Source: Paracoccaceae bacterium
GTDB lineage: Bacteria; Pseudomonadota; Alphaproteobacteria; Rhodobacterales; Rhodobacteraceae
NCBI GenBank assembly: GCA_025458985.1
Contig: JALORM010000087.1
Location: forward strand, 1-7,733
Direction of reading: 5' to 3'
DNA: 7,733 bases
The notes beneath the pieces were generated by a model. That model was not told the DNA's origin. It searched no databases and saw only the letters and a program-made list of their open reading frames with translations. Made by a program: the position numbers and the translations under genes. Below, in pieces: positions 1 to 6,387 of the stretch (the first letter of the stretch is position 1; each line of letters starts with the position of its first letter).

Positions 1-411
1 GGCAAGGTTGTCGGGGTCGTAGCCATAGGACGAGATCAGCCGCCGGAACTCTCCGGCGATGTCGGCGCGGTCAAGCGACAGCGCGATGTCGCGGACCCGG
101 CCCGCATCATTGCCTCCGTACATCGCCGCCAGCTCGCGGCGGATATCCGCGCCCACCTCGGGCGACCATTGGAAGGCCAGAGCTTCCGGCCCCGCGGCCG
201 GCGCCGGCGAACCCTCGGGAGTCCCGAAGAACGTCTCGGGCACCTTCATGGTCGAGGCGTGGTCGTAGAACGCCATGAATGGAACATCGGGTGCGCTCAT
301 CTGCGCGTGAACGGCGGCGGATGGCAGCGAAAAGGCCGCGACAAGCGCAAGGGCAGGAAGCACTGGCCAGCGGGGGGCTGCGCGCGGCAGGAAGAACGCG
401 AACGACTGCAT
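1..411 (-). CDS. Secreted protein of unknown function, N-terminal part (gene continues past left edge)
   Basis: The first 137 codons of a minus-strand gene, open to the window edge. The ATG at 411 is preceded by a strong AGAAGGA ribosome binding site about 8 nt away. The N-terminus is a signal peptide: a short positively charged stretch (R10, R14), a hydrophobic core (about residues 16-33) and an Ala-X-Ala type end, V34-H35-A36, so cleavage is expected after A36 and the product should be periplasmic or secreted. The mature part begins with an aromatic-rich segment (MAFYDHAS), passes a Pro/Ala-rich stretch and then turns into amphipathic helix (ADIRRELAAMYGG, IAGEFRRLISSYGYDPDNLA). The organisation faintly recalls DUF6683-type secreted proteins, but I cannot confirm this without a search. 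Its function is unknown. Codon use (GC-rich third positions) matches a real gene, unlike the overlapping frame that starts a few bases upstream. Confidence 0.8.
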   Translation of the reverse strand, partial: MQSFAFFLPRAAPRWPVLPALALVAAFSLPSAAVHAQMSAPDVPFMAFYDHASTMKVPETFFGTPEGSPAPAAGPEALAFQWSPEVGADIRRELAAMYGGNDAGRVRDIALSLDRADIAGEFRRLISSYGYDPDNLA

Positions 412-429
412 GTCGCATTTCCTTCTGCA

Positions 430-1130
430 GATGTTCCGCCGTCCTGGCTGCGCCGGTGTCCCCCGCGCGGCCGCGCGACGCCTGCAACGTCCACCGACTC
501 GGGCGCGGCGATCAAGCTGCCGATGACGCCCGCGTCGCAGGCGGACCAACCCTGCGCGGGAAACCGCCCGCCAGCGTGCCGCGATCGGCGCGGCGGCGGG
601 CGGATCGACAGGTTGAACGCCCGTGCGCCCCCGGCGGACGCGTCCTTCAGCACCCGGCGGCCGGGTCGTCGTACTCGAAATCCGCCGTGGCGCGGGGCTG
701 CGCAGCTGAAGCAGTCGCCGCGCCGGACTTCGGATGCCGACGAGGCACTGCTTCCACCCGCCATCGTCTGCTGCAAATCCCGGCATAGATCATGGATGCT
801 GCCGGCATTGCTTCGGGGGGGTGTCCGGCTCGGAGTCGGTCACCAAGGAGCGACACCGGTTCAGGCCGGACGACCCGTCGGTCAGCGTCTGGACCACGGC
901 CACCGCGCCCCACCGGTGAGGTGCAATCCGGCTGTCCGAGAGGATCAGCCCGGCGATGCGGTGCACAAGGTCGTCCTTCCTGGTGATGCCAATGCCTTCA
1001 GCCCGCACCGCTATGTCGGCTTGGCACGCCGCCGCCGCCTCGCCGCTCTCGCGCAAGCCGGCTTCCCGGATGCGTCGGCGTGATGTTCTTGCCGCCCGCC
1101 CGATCATGCCAGGAAGATCCGGCAGGACTT
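430..1130 (-). pseudogene. Possible decayed minus-strand coding sequence, family not recognised
   Basis: On the minus strand, about 1075 to 870 reads as ordinary protein with GC-rich third positions, including KDDLVHRIAGLILSDSRIA and then WGAVAVVQTLTDG. That frame stops at 790. Removing one base from the G7 run at 815-821 moves it into the neighbouring frame, giving NAGSIHDLCRDLQQTMAGG, which continues leftwards to a fairly plausible stretch near 510 (CDAGVIGSLIAAPESVDVAG). A third frame contains a short plausible piece, TADFEYDDPAAG, near 650-690, suggesting a second frame change. The pattern fits a gene broken by small indels, but I recognise no family and the boundaries are guesses. Non-coding DNA with chance open frames, or a sequencing error in the G run, are real alternatives. 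Confidence 0.25.
815..821. repeat. G7 homopolymer at a frame junction
   Basis: This is a run of seven G on the plus strand (seven C on the minus strand) in the gene-poor region. A one-base shorter run would fuse the minus-strand frame ending at 790 with the frame that reads on toward 430. Such tracts are prone to slippage in replication and to base-calling error. Confidence 0.5.
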
Positions 1131-1334
1131 CCGCAGGCACCCGGAGAGCCCTCAAGGGTCTGTCGCAAGGGCCGAACCACCCAGCCGCCTGCCGGGACCC
1201 GCAAGCGCTGCGGCGCGCGTGCAGGTGGCGCGGCGCGGTGGCCCGGTCTTCCGGTCGCCGCCTGCACGGCGGTGGCGGGTGCGTCGCTGGCCCCGGCATG
1301 GCGGCGCAGTCCCCCCTGAACGTCCGGTGGCGGG

Positions 1335-1682
1335 CTACGAGCCTTGCCAGGGCGTGCCGGCCGGATGGTCCTCGTGATCAGGAAGCAGCGCCCCAAGCAG
1401 CCGGCGCGCCCGCCGCGTGTCGCGGAACTGCACGCCGATCTCAAAGTCCGAGGCCCAGACCGCCCTACAGTCGAAATGACCGATCCCCTCGATCACGATG
1501 GCGCGCAGCCCGTCGTGACGCCCCAGACCGTAGGGCAGCGGCAGGCGTATCCTTGCGCCGCCGAAGGAAAGGTTCACCGTCCTGCCGTGCAGCGTGCCGA
1601 ATTCGGCCTCGACCAGGACCGGAAGATCGATCGCATGGCGCACATGACCCCGACGCTCGGCTACGGCTGCATGGATGGACAT
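1335..1682 (-). CDS. PilZ-domain c-di-GMP-binding protein
   Basis: A single-domain PilZ protein of 115 residues, about the usual size of a stand-alone PilZ domain. Both signature motifs are present: RxxxR at the N-terminus (R11-G-H-V-R15 within ERRGHVRHAI) and (D/N)xSxxG (NLSFGG, about residues 38-43), followed by beta-rich sequence ending in FEIGVQFRD, as is typical for the barrel. Proteins with both motifs generally bind cyclic di-GMP and pass the signal to a partner protein, often affecting motility, secretion or polysaccharide production. No signal peptide or membrane segment is visible, so it should be cytoplasmic. The start is set by an AGGAGG site 6 nt before the ATG at 1682. The gene is divergent from the chemotaxis operon across a shared intergenic region, which suggests a motility-related role, but that link is inference. 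The basic C-terminal tail (RRARRLLGALL) is not informative. Confidence 0.92.
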   Translation of the reverse strand: MSIHAAVAERRGHVRHAIDLPVLVEAEFGTLHGRTVNLSFGGARIRLPLPYGLGRHDGLRAIVIEGIGHFDCRAVWASDFEIGVQFRDTRRARRLLGALLPDHEDHPAGTPWQGS

Positions 1683-1854
1683 CGGGTGCCTCCTGACCGG
1701 TGATCGGCCAGTCTTGGTCCCGTCCGATTAAGAAGTTCCTCACGGCGCGGGGCCAAACCGGTTCGAATTTTCCGGACAGTCCGCAACCCGCTTCACCCAA
1801 AATTAGCGCCCCGCCCGGTACCCCGGCAGCCGGATGACAAGCGGAGGAAGCGAC
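1683..1854. promoter_or_regulatory. Divergent intergenic region, likely promoters for pilZ and the che operon
   Basis: This is the only gap between the divergent pilZ and che genes, so promoters for both should lie here or just inside the genes. It contains the window's most AT-rich patches (around 1726-1737, 1764-1772 and 1797-1805). A perfect 5-bp inverted repeat, CGGAC-A-GTCCG, sits at 1773-1783 and could be a small operator. I could not find a convincing -35/-10 pair for sigma-70, nor a sigma-28 or sigma-54 site. Confidence 0.4.
1843..1848 (+). promoter_or_regulatory. Ribosome binding site that sets a GTG start for the STAS gene
   Basis: GGAGGA lies 6 nt before the GTG at 1855. The alternative in-frame ATG at 1834 lies upstream of this site and has no good site of its own, so the GTG start is preferred and the protein is 93 residues rather than 100. 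Confidence 0.7.
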
Positions 1855-2136
1855 GTGTCAGTCGACGAGGAACGCCTGGACCTGTCGGATGTCAGGTGGA
1901 TCGACCGGCCTGAGCTGCTGGTCGAACGCCTGCTGTCGGACGCCGATCACCCGGTCACGGCCGACTGCAGCAGGCTCGGCGCGCCGCCGGCGCTGCTGAT
2001 CCAGACGCTGGTCGCGGCACGCCGGACGTCCCGCGCGCGAGGCGGCCGGATCACGCTTGGCGGCATGACGCCGGCCTTCCGCGAGGCGGTCCATCTGCTT
2101 GGCCTGCATGACGAGGTCCTGGAGGACGATGGCTGA
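1855..2136 (+). CDS. STAS-domain protein at head of che operon (CheS-like)
   Basis: A 93-residue single-domain protein. Its pattern fits a small STAS fold (SpoIIAA/MlaB-like): alternating short strands and helices, the core segment PVTADCSRLGAPPALLIQTLVAA in which a strand ends at the Asp-x-Ser position and leads into the long helix, then GGRITLGGMTPAFREAVHLLGL, a typical end of such domains. The Ser of D-x-S, a phosphorylation site in anti-sigma antagonists, is present, but its use here is unknown. A small STAS-like gene just before cheY is common in alphaproteobacterial che operons. In Sinorhizobium meliloti the protein at this position, CheS, binds CheA and speeds CheY1 dephosphorylation. 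A similar role here is inferred from position and fold only. The stop is 1 nt before the cheY start, so the two are probably translationally coupled. Confidence 0.82.
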   Translation: MSVDEERLDLSDVRWIDRPELLVERLLSDADHPVTADCSRLGAPPALLIQTLVAARRTSRARGGRITLGGMTPAFREAVHLLGLHDEVLEDDG

Positions 2137-2137
2137 C

Positions 2138-2515
2138 ATGACAACTGTTCTTGCAATCGACGATTCCCTGACGATCCGGCAACTGGTCTCCCAGACGCTG
2201 GAAGCTGCCGGCTTTTCGGTGACCACAGCCTCGGACGGGCGCGAGGGGCTTGTCGCCTTCGACAAGGCCAGGTTCGACGCGGTCATCACCGACGTGAACA
2301 TGCCGAATCTCGACGGCTTCGGCGTGATCGAGGCGATCCGCAACGGCACCACCAACCGCCGCGTGCCCATCCTCGTGCTCACGACGGAAAGTGGCGCCGA
2401 GCTAAAGGACCGCGCGCGCCGCGCCGGGGCGACGGGCTGGATCGTCAAGCCATTCGACGACACGGCACTGATCGATGTGCTGCACCGGCTGACCGGCGGG
2501 CAGGCCAGGCAATGA
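2138..2515 (+). CDS. cheY: Chemotaxis response regulator CheY (first copy)
   Basis: A stand-alone receiver domain of 125 residues with all catalytic positions intact: acidic pair D8-D9 (AIDDS), phospho-acceptor D52 (ITDVNMP), Thr82 in LVLTTES, and Lys104 in the VKPF loop. With no output domain it should act by binding partners: phosphorylated by CheA, it would bind the flagellar switch or act as a phosphate sink. The TTES and GATGWIVKPF segments are typical of the CheY encoded next to cheA in alphaproteobacteria. I chose the ATG at 2138 (MTTVLAIDDS); GGAGGA at 2121-2126 is 11 nt upstream. An in-frame ATG at 2129 would add three residues but sits only 3 nt from that site. The ATG at 2099 is too early for a receiver. 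The stop overlaps the cheA start by 4 nt (ATGA). Confidence 0.96.
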   Translation: MTTVLAIDDSLTIRQLVSQTLEAAGFSVTTASDGREGLVAFDKARFDAVITDVNMPNLDGFGVIEAIRNGTTNRRVPILVLTTESGAELKDRARRAGATGWIVKPFDDTALIDVLHRLTGGQARQ

Positions 2516-4659
2516 ACGACAGCCTCAAGGCAACCTTCTTCGCCGAGTGCGAGGACCTGCTCGAGGCTCTTTCGAGCGGCCTTGCCGTCGTGAGCGAGGG
2601 CGCCCATGACGCCGAAACCGTCAACGCGATCTTCCGGGCGGTGCACTCGATCAAGGGCGCGGCGGGCGCCTTCGCGCTCACCGATCTGGTGAACTTCGCG
2701 CACCGGTTCGAAACCGTGCTCGACCGGATCCGCTCGGGGACGCTCGAGATCGATGCCGAGGTCCTGCGCATCATCACCCGGTCCAGCGACGTGCTGGCCG
2801 ATCTCGTCGAAGCCGCGCAGAGCGAAAGCGGGGCCATCCCCGAGGCGATGGATGGCCTGGTCCAATCGCTGACCGACCTCGGCGAAGCCCCTGCCGCCGG
2901 CGGCGCCGCCGCGGCTGACGCCTTCGCCTTCGAACCGGTGGCCTTCGCGCCGATCTGCCTCGACCTTCCCGCAGCCGAGCGCGTGTTCCACGTGGCCTTC
3001 ACGCCTCACCGCGCGCTCTACGAGAACGGCCACGAGCCCGCGCGGTTGTTCGCCGCTCTCGCCGAACTCGGGGCGGTCGAGGTGCGGTGCGACACGAGCC
3101 GCCTGCCGGAGCTCGACCGCCTCGATCCGGCAGAGAGCTATCTGTCCTGGACCATCGTGCTGCGCGGCGACATCGCGGAAGGCCGCATCCTGCAGGTCTT
3201 CTCCTTCGTCGAGGGTCTGTGCGACCTGACGGTCGACCTGGTGGACGAGGGCGTGCCGCACGAACCGCCGGCTCTCCTTGTCCACGAGTCCGACGGTACC
3301 GACAAGGGCGGGGCGCACATGGCGCCGGTCGACACTCCCGCACCGGCTGCCGGGCCTGTCGGCGCTGCCCCCGGCGGGGCGCCGAAGGCCGCCCGGCCCG
3401 CTACCCCGGGTCAGCCCGCGGCCGCACCTGCGGCCACGCTGCGCGTGGACCCCGAGCGTGTCGACAAGCTGATCAACACGGTGGGCGAGCTGATCATCAA
3501 CCATGCGGTGATCACACAGAAGGTCATCGCCTCTGGCATTCCGCAGAATTCCGACCTGATGGCCGACCTCGACGACTACCGCCATCTGGCGCGCGAGATT
3601 CAGGAAGGCGTGATGGCCATCCGTGCCCAGCCGGTCAAGCCGCTGTTCCAGCGCATGGCGCGCATCGTCCGGGAGGCCGCCGAGGCGACCGGCAAGGACG
3701 TCGTGCTGGTCACCGAAGGCGAGGCGACGGAGGTCGACAAGACCCTGGTGGAGCGCCTGGCCGACCCGCTGACCCACATGGTGCGCAACGCAGTCGACCA
3801 TGGCATCGAACCGGCCGAGCGTCGGGCGGCCGCCGGCAAGCCCCTGCCGGCCACCGTGCGCCTGTCGGCCGCACACCGGTCGGGCCACGTGCAGATCGAG
3901 GTGGCCGACGATGGCGGCGGGCTAAACCGTGAAAGGGTCCTTCAGACGGCGATCGCCAAGGGCCTCGTCTCGCCCGACGCCAAGCTCAGCGAGGCCGAGA
4001 TCGACAACCTTCTGTTCCTGCCGGGCTTCTCGACCGCCTCGACCGTCACGAACCTGTCCGGGCGCGGCGTCGGGATGGACGTGGTCAAGACCACGATCAC
4101 GTCTCTCGGCGGCCGCCTCACGATCGCAAGCGAGCCGGGCCGCGGGTCGGTGTTCACGATCTCGCTGCCGCTCACGCTGGCGGTACTCGACGGCATGGTC
4201 GTGTCCGTCGGCAGCGAGACCATGGTCCTGCCGCTGGCCTCGATCGTCGAGACCGTCCGCCCCCGACCGGGGGATTTCATGCCCATCGGCCCCACGGGCA
4301 CGCTGCTCTCGATCCGCGGGGCCTTCGTGCCGGTGGTCTGCCTGGGCGACGTGCTCGGCCTTGGCCGGCACGAAATCGATGCGTCCCGGTCGATCCTGGT
4401 GCTGATCCGGACCGAAACGGGAAGCCAGGTCGCTCTCGCGGTCGATGGCATCTCCGACCAGCGCCAGGTCGTGATCAAGAGCCTCGAAGGCAACTACCGG
4501 GCCATCCAGGGCATCTCGGCAGCCACCATCCTCGGCGACGGCAAGATCGCCCTGATCGTCGACCCCGATGCCGTGGTCGCCATGGCCAGCCAGACGCCGC
4601 CGCTCTCTCCCCTTGCCGACATGGAGTTTCACAATGACCGACGTGCAGCCGCAGGATGA
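2512..4659 (+). CDS. cheA: Chemotaxis histidine kinase CheA
   Basis: The 715-residue cytoplasmic kinase couples receptors to CheY. Domains in order: P1 phosphotransfer (about 1-110) with phosphorylated H45 in AVHSIKGAAGAF; a P2-position alpha/beta domain (about 157-245); a Pro/Ala-rich linker (about 265-308); P3 dimerisation helices (about 310-380, starting LRVDPERVDKLINTVGELI); P4 ATP-binding domain with N box H422-MVRNAVDHG, G1 box D466-DGGG and G2 box G517-RGVGMD; and a CheW-like P5 domain (about 558-700) that binds CheW and receptor tips. All motifs needed for autophosphorylation are present and length is normal, so it should be active. No receiver domain is fused. It begins in a 4-nt overlap with cheY and its end overlaps the cheW start by 26 nt, so production of the signalling core is probably coupled. 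Confidence 0.98.
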   Translation: MNDSLKATFFAECEDLLEALSSGLAVVSEGAHDAETVNAIFRAVHSIKGAAGAFALTDLVNFAHRFETVLDRIRSGTLEIDAEVLRIITRSSDVLADLVEAAQSESGAIPEAMDGLVQSLTDLGEAPAAGGAAAADAFAFEPVAFAPICLDLPAAERVFHVAFTPHRALYENGHEPARLFAALAELGAVEVRCDTSRLPELDRLDPAESYLSWTIVLRGDIAEGRILQVFSFVEGLCDLTVDLVDEGVPHEPPALLVHESDGTDKGGAHMAPVDTPAPAAGPVGAAPGGAPKAARPATPGQPAAAPAATLRVDPERVDKLINTVGELIINHAVITQKVIASGIPQNSDLMADLDDYRHLAREIQEGVMAIRAQPVKPLFQRMARIVREAAEATGKDVVLVTEGEATEVDKTLVERLADPLTHMVRNAVDHGIEPAERRAAAGKPLPATVRLSAAHRSGHVQIEVADDGGGLNRERVLQTAIAKGLVSPDAKLSEAEIDNLLFLPGFSTASTVTNLSGRGVGMDVVKTTITSLGGRLTIASEPGRGSVFTISLPLTLAVLDGMVVSVGSETMVLPLASIVETVRPRPGDFMPIGPTGTLLSIRGAFVPVVCLGDVLGLGRHEIDASRSILVLIRTETGSQVALAVDGISDQRQVVIKSLEGNYRAIQGISAATILGDGKIALIVDPDAVVAMASQTPPLSPLADMEFHNDRRAAAG

Positions 4660-5101
4660 CGCAGGGGCGACCGAATTCGTCTCTCTCGTCGCCGGCAAGC
4701 AGAGCTTCTGCATCAAGATCACCGAAATCCGCGAGATCCGGCGCTGGACGCCGGTGACCTCGCTGCCGCACGCCGAGCATGCCGTCCTGGGCGTGATGAA
4801 CCTGCGCGGCACGGTGATCCCGATCATGGACCTGGCCGCCAAGCTGGGCCTCGGCAGCATCGAGCCGTCCACGCGCCATGTGATCGTCGTCGTCGCCGTC
4901 CAGGGACGCACGATCGGGCTTCTGGTCGAGTCGGTGTCCGAGATCCTGACCGTCACCAACGACATGGTGCGCGAGACCCCGGCCGTCCGGCGGGAGGATG
5001 CGACGCGCTGCATCCGCGGGCTTGTCGAGGTCGAGGGAGACCTGTCGCGGATCCTCGATCTCGGCGCGCTGCTCGGCGGCGAACGCGAGGAAGCCGCGTG
5101 A
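4634..5101 (+). CDS. cheW: Chemotaxis coupling protein CheW
   Basis: A 155-residue single CheW domain that bridges receptor tips and the P5 domain of CheA in the chemosensory array. Visible signatures: EFVSLVAGKQSFCIKI at the first strands, the conserved VMNLRGTVIPIMDL segment (about residues 54-67, including R58, the arginine widely conserved in CheW) and GLLVESVSEIL, the strand-helix region that contacts CheA. The domain is followed only by a short tail. The start is the ATG at 4634, with GGAG 7 nt upstream inside the cheA tail; an earlier in-frame ATG at 4568 would add a basic, non-CheW stretch that is really cheA read in another frame. Its stop overlaps the cheR start by 4 nt (GTGA). Confidence 0.97.
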   Translation: MTDVQPQDDAGATEFVSLVAGKQSFCIKITEIREIRRWTPVTSLPHAEHAVLGVMNLRGTVIPIMDLAAKLGLGSIEPSTRHVIVVVAVQGRTIGLLVESVSEILTVTNDMVRETPAVRREDATRCIRGLVEVEGDLSRILDLGALLGGEREEAA

Positions 5102-5994
5102 CCCAGCACGGCCAGATATCGGCAGGCCTGCCGACACGCCAGGGCGACATCCCGTTCACCGAACAGGATTTCCGCGACATCGCGGCGCTTGCCAAGGCGG
5201 AATACGGGCTGCACCTCGAACCGGCGAAGAAGGTTGCGATCCAGTCGCGCCTTTCGCGCCGGATCAGGGCGCTGGGCCTCGACGGGTTCGCCGATTACTG
5301 CCGGCGGATTGCCGGCGGGGACCGCGAAGAGGGCGACCACTTCATCACGGCCCTGACCACGAACGTCACCCACTTCTACCGCGAGCTGCACCACTTCACG
5401 ATGCTGGAGCGGGACATCCTGCCCAAGCTGGCCGACAAGGCGCGTCGCGGCGGGAAGGTGCGCCTGTGGTCGGCCGGATGCTCGACCGGGCAAGAGCCCT
5501 ACTCGATCGCCGGCAGCGTGCTTGCCGTCTTTCCCGAGGCCGCCCGGCATGACGTCAAGATCCTTGCGACAGATGTCGATCCGCAGGTGCTGCGCATCGC
5601 CGAGCAAGGCGCCTACGAGGCCGACTCCTGCCAGTTTCCCACGCCTGCGCTGCAGGCGCGCATCTTCTCGTCCGCCGCGCGCGACGGCCGCTGCGAGGTA
5701 CGGCCCGACCTGCGCGCGCTGGTCACGTTCCGCCGGCTGAACCTCAACGCGCCCTGGCCGATCAGCGGGCGGTTCGACGTGATCCTGTGCCGCAACGTGG
5801 CGATCTACTTCGACCGCGACACCCAGGATCGTCTCTGGACCCGGGCGGCCGAGGTCCTGCACCCCGGCGCGCATCTGTTCATCGGCCATTCCGAACGGAT
5901 CGCCGGTGCGCCGCTCGACCTGTTCGAGAACGTGGGCGTCACAGCCTACCGCCGCCGCGAGACTCCCGGAACCCAGCACAGGAAGGAGGCCTGA
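5098..5994 (+). CDS. cheR: Chemotaxis protein methyltransferase CheR
   Basis: CheR transfers methyl groups from S-adenosylmethionine to glutamates of chemoreceptors during adaptation. The 298-residue protein has the usual two parts: an N-terminal helical domain (about 20-100) containing the family segment NVTHFYRE, and a SAM-binding domain with S125-AGCSTGQEPYS (loop that binds SAM), the acidic strand end ILATDVD (D159) and the LCRNVAIYFD motif (about 230-239). FIGHSER near the C-terminus is also characteristic. It lacks a C-terminal TPR or receptor-tethering extension. Translation starts at GTG 5098, overlapping the cheW stop, with GAGGAA 5 nt upstream. No methylesterase cheB follows, although it does in many related operons; a cheB elsewhere must be assumed for balanced adaptation. 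Confidence 0.97.
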   Translation: MTQHGQISAGLPTRQGDIPFTEQDFRDIAALAKAEYGLHLEPAKKVAIQSRLSRRIRALGLDGFADYCRRIAGGDREEGDHFITALTTNVTHFYRELHHFTMLERDILPKLADKARRGGKVRLWSAGCSTGQEPYSIAGSVLAVFPEAARHDVKILATDVDPQVLRIAEQGAYEADSCQFPTPALQARIFSSAARDGRCEVRPDLRALVTFRRLNLNAPWPISGRFDVILCRNVAIYFDRDTQDRLWTRAAEVLHPGAHLFIGHSERIAGAPLDLFENVGVTAYRRRETPGTQHRKEA

Positions 5995-5997
5995 CCG

Positions 5998-6387
5998 ATG
6001 TCGCTCAAAGAGACGCTCAAGGTCATGGTTGTCGACGACATGACAGTCAGCCGCGGGCTTGTCACGCAGGCGCTGAACGAGATGGGCGTCTGGAACGTCG
6101 ATGCCGAGACCTCGGCACGCACGGCACTCACGCGGCTCGCGGCAAACCCCGTGCACCTCGTGCTGTCGGACTACAACATGCCCGGCATGGACGGTCTGCA
6201 GCTGCTCGAGGGCCTGCGGACCAACCGCTCGACCTCGCGGATCGGGTTCATCCTCGTGACCGGAACGCCGACCCCGGAACTGATCGACCAGGGGCGGCGG
6301 CTGGGGCTCAACAACATGGTCAAGAAACCCTTCACGACCGCCTCGCTGAAGCAGTCGATCGAAGCGGTCGTGGGGCGGCTCGGATGA
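5998..6387 (+). CDS. cheY: Chemotaxis response regulator CheY (second copy)
   Basis: A second stand-alone receiver domain, 129 residues, clearly diverged from the first copy. Catalytic positions are intact: acidic pair D13-D14 in VMVVDDMTVSRG, phospho-acceptor D58 in LSDYNMPGMDG, Thr88 in LVTGTP, and Lys110 in VKKPF. The VDDMTVSRGL start and the SDYNMPGMDG core recall the CheY2-type regulator found after cheR in alphaproteobacterial operons. In S. meliloti CheY2 is the motor-binding form and CheY1 a phosphate sink; in R. sphaeroides roles differ, so which copy here drives the motor cannot be read from sequence. The start is firm: AAGGAGG ends 8 nt before the ATG, the best site in the operon, suggesting high translation. 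It begins 3 nt after the cheR stop and overlaps the next gene by 4 nt (ATGA). Confidence 0.96.
   Translation: MSLKETLKVMVVDDMTVSRGLVTQALNEMGVWNVDAETSARTALTRLAANPVHLVLSDYNMPGMDGLQLLEGLRTNRSTSRIGFILVTGTPTPELIDQGRRLGLNNMVKKPFTTASLKQSIEAVVGRLG

Larger units (their letters stand above)
412..1334. other. 0.9-kb region without a convincing intact gene
   Basis: Between the secreted-protein gene and pilZ I find no open frame that reads like a normal protein over its whole length. Several frames are open because GC-rich DNA rarely contains stops, but they are dominated by Arg/Pro/Ala/Gly with no recognisable motifs. The plus-strand frames in particular look like antisense shadows. The most protein-like segments are on the minus strand and break between frames (see the pseudogene candidate). 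I see no tRNA-like fold, CRISPR repeat, insertion-sequence end or clear terminator. The far right of the region (about 1140-1334) is the least protein-like and may be the 3' untranslated region of pilZ. Confidence 0.55.

Noticed and set aside
107..487. Minus-strand frame overlapping the secreted protein gene
   Set aside because: It has arginine-rich shadow composition, while the adjacent frame starting at 411 has a textbook signal peptide and a well-placed ribosome binding site.
169..1083. A 304-residue plus-strand open frame
   Set aside because: It begins antisense to the signal-peptide gene and is Arg/Pro/Gly-rich without motifs. The opposite strand is more protein-like over 870-1075.
1290..1340. 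Possible intrinsic terminator after pilZ
   Set aside because: Only a 4-bp stem (GGCT-CGT-AGCC) is present and there is no run of T on the minus strand.
1727..1760. GGAAC-like ECF sigma factor -35 element on the minus strand upstream of pilZ
   Set aside because: There is no matching -10 element at 16-17 nt, so the short match is probably chance.
1834..1854. ATG at 1834 as the start of the STAS gene
   Set aside because: It lacks a good ribosome binding site, and the GGAGGA between it and the in-frame GTG at 1855 is ideally spaced for the GTG.
1858..3888. A 676-residue open frame on the minus strand opposite cheY and cheA
   Set aside because: It is an antisense shadow of well-supported genes in GC-rich DNA. 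The composition is rich in Arg/Gly/His/Asp with no recognisable domain, and it spans the boundaries of three real genes.
4568..4633. ATG at 4568 as the start of cheW
   Set aside because: The added 22 residues are basic and Pro-rich, unlike CheW, and lie within the cheA coding sequence. The ATG at 4634 has its own GGAG at 7 nt.
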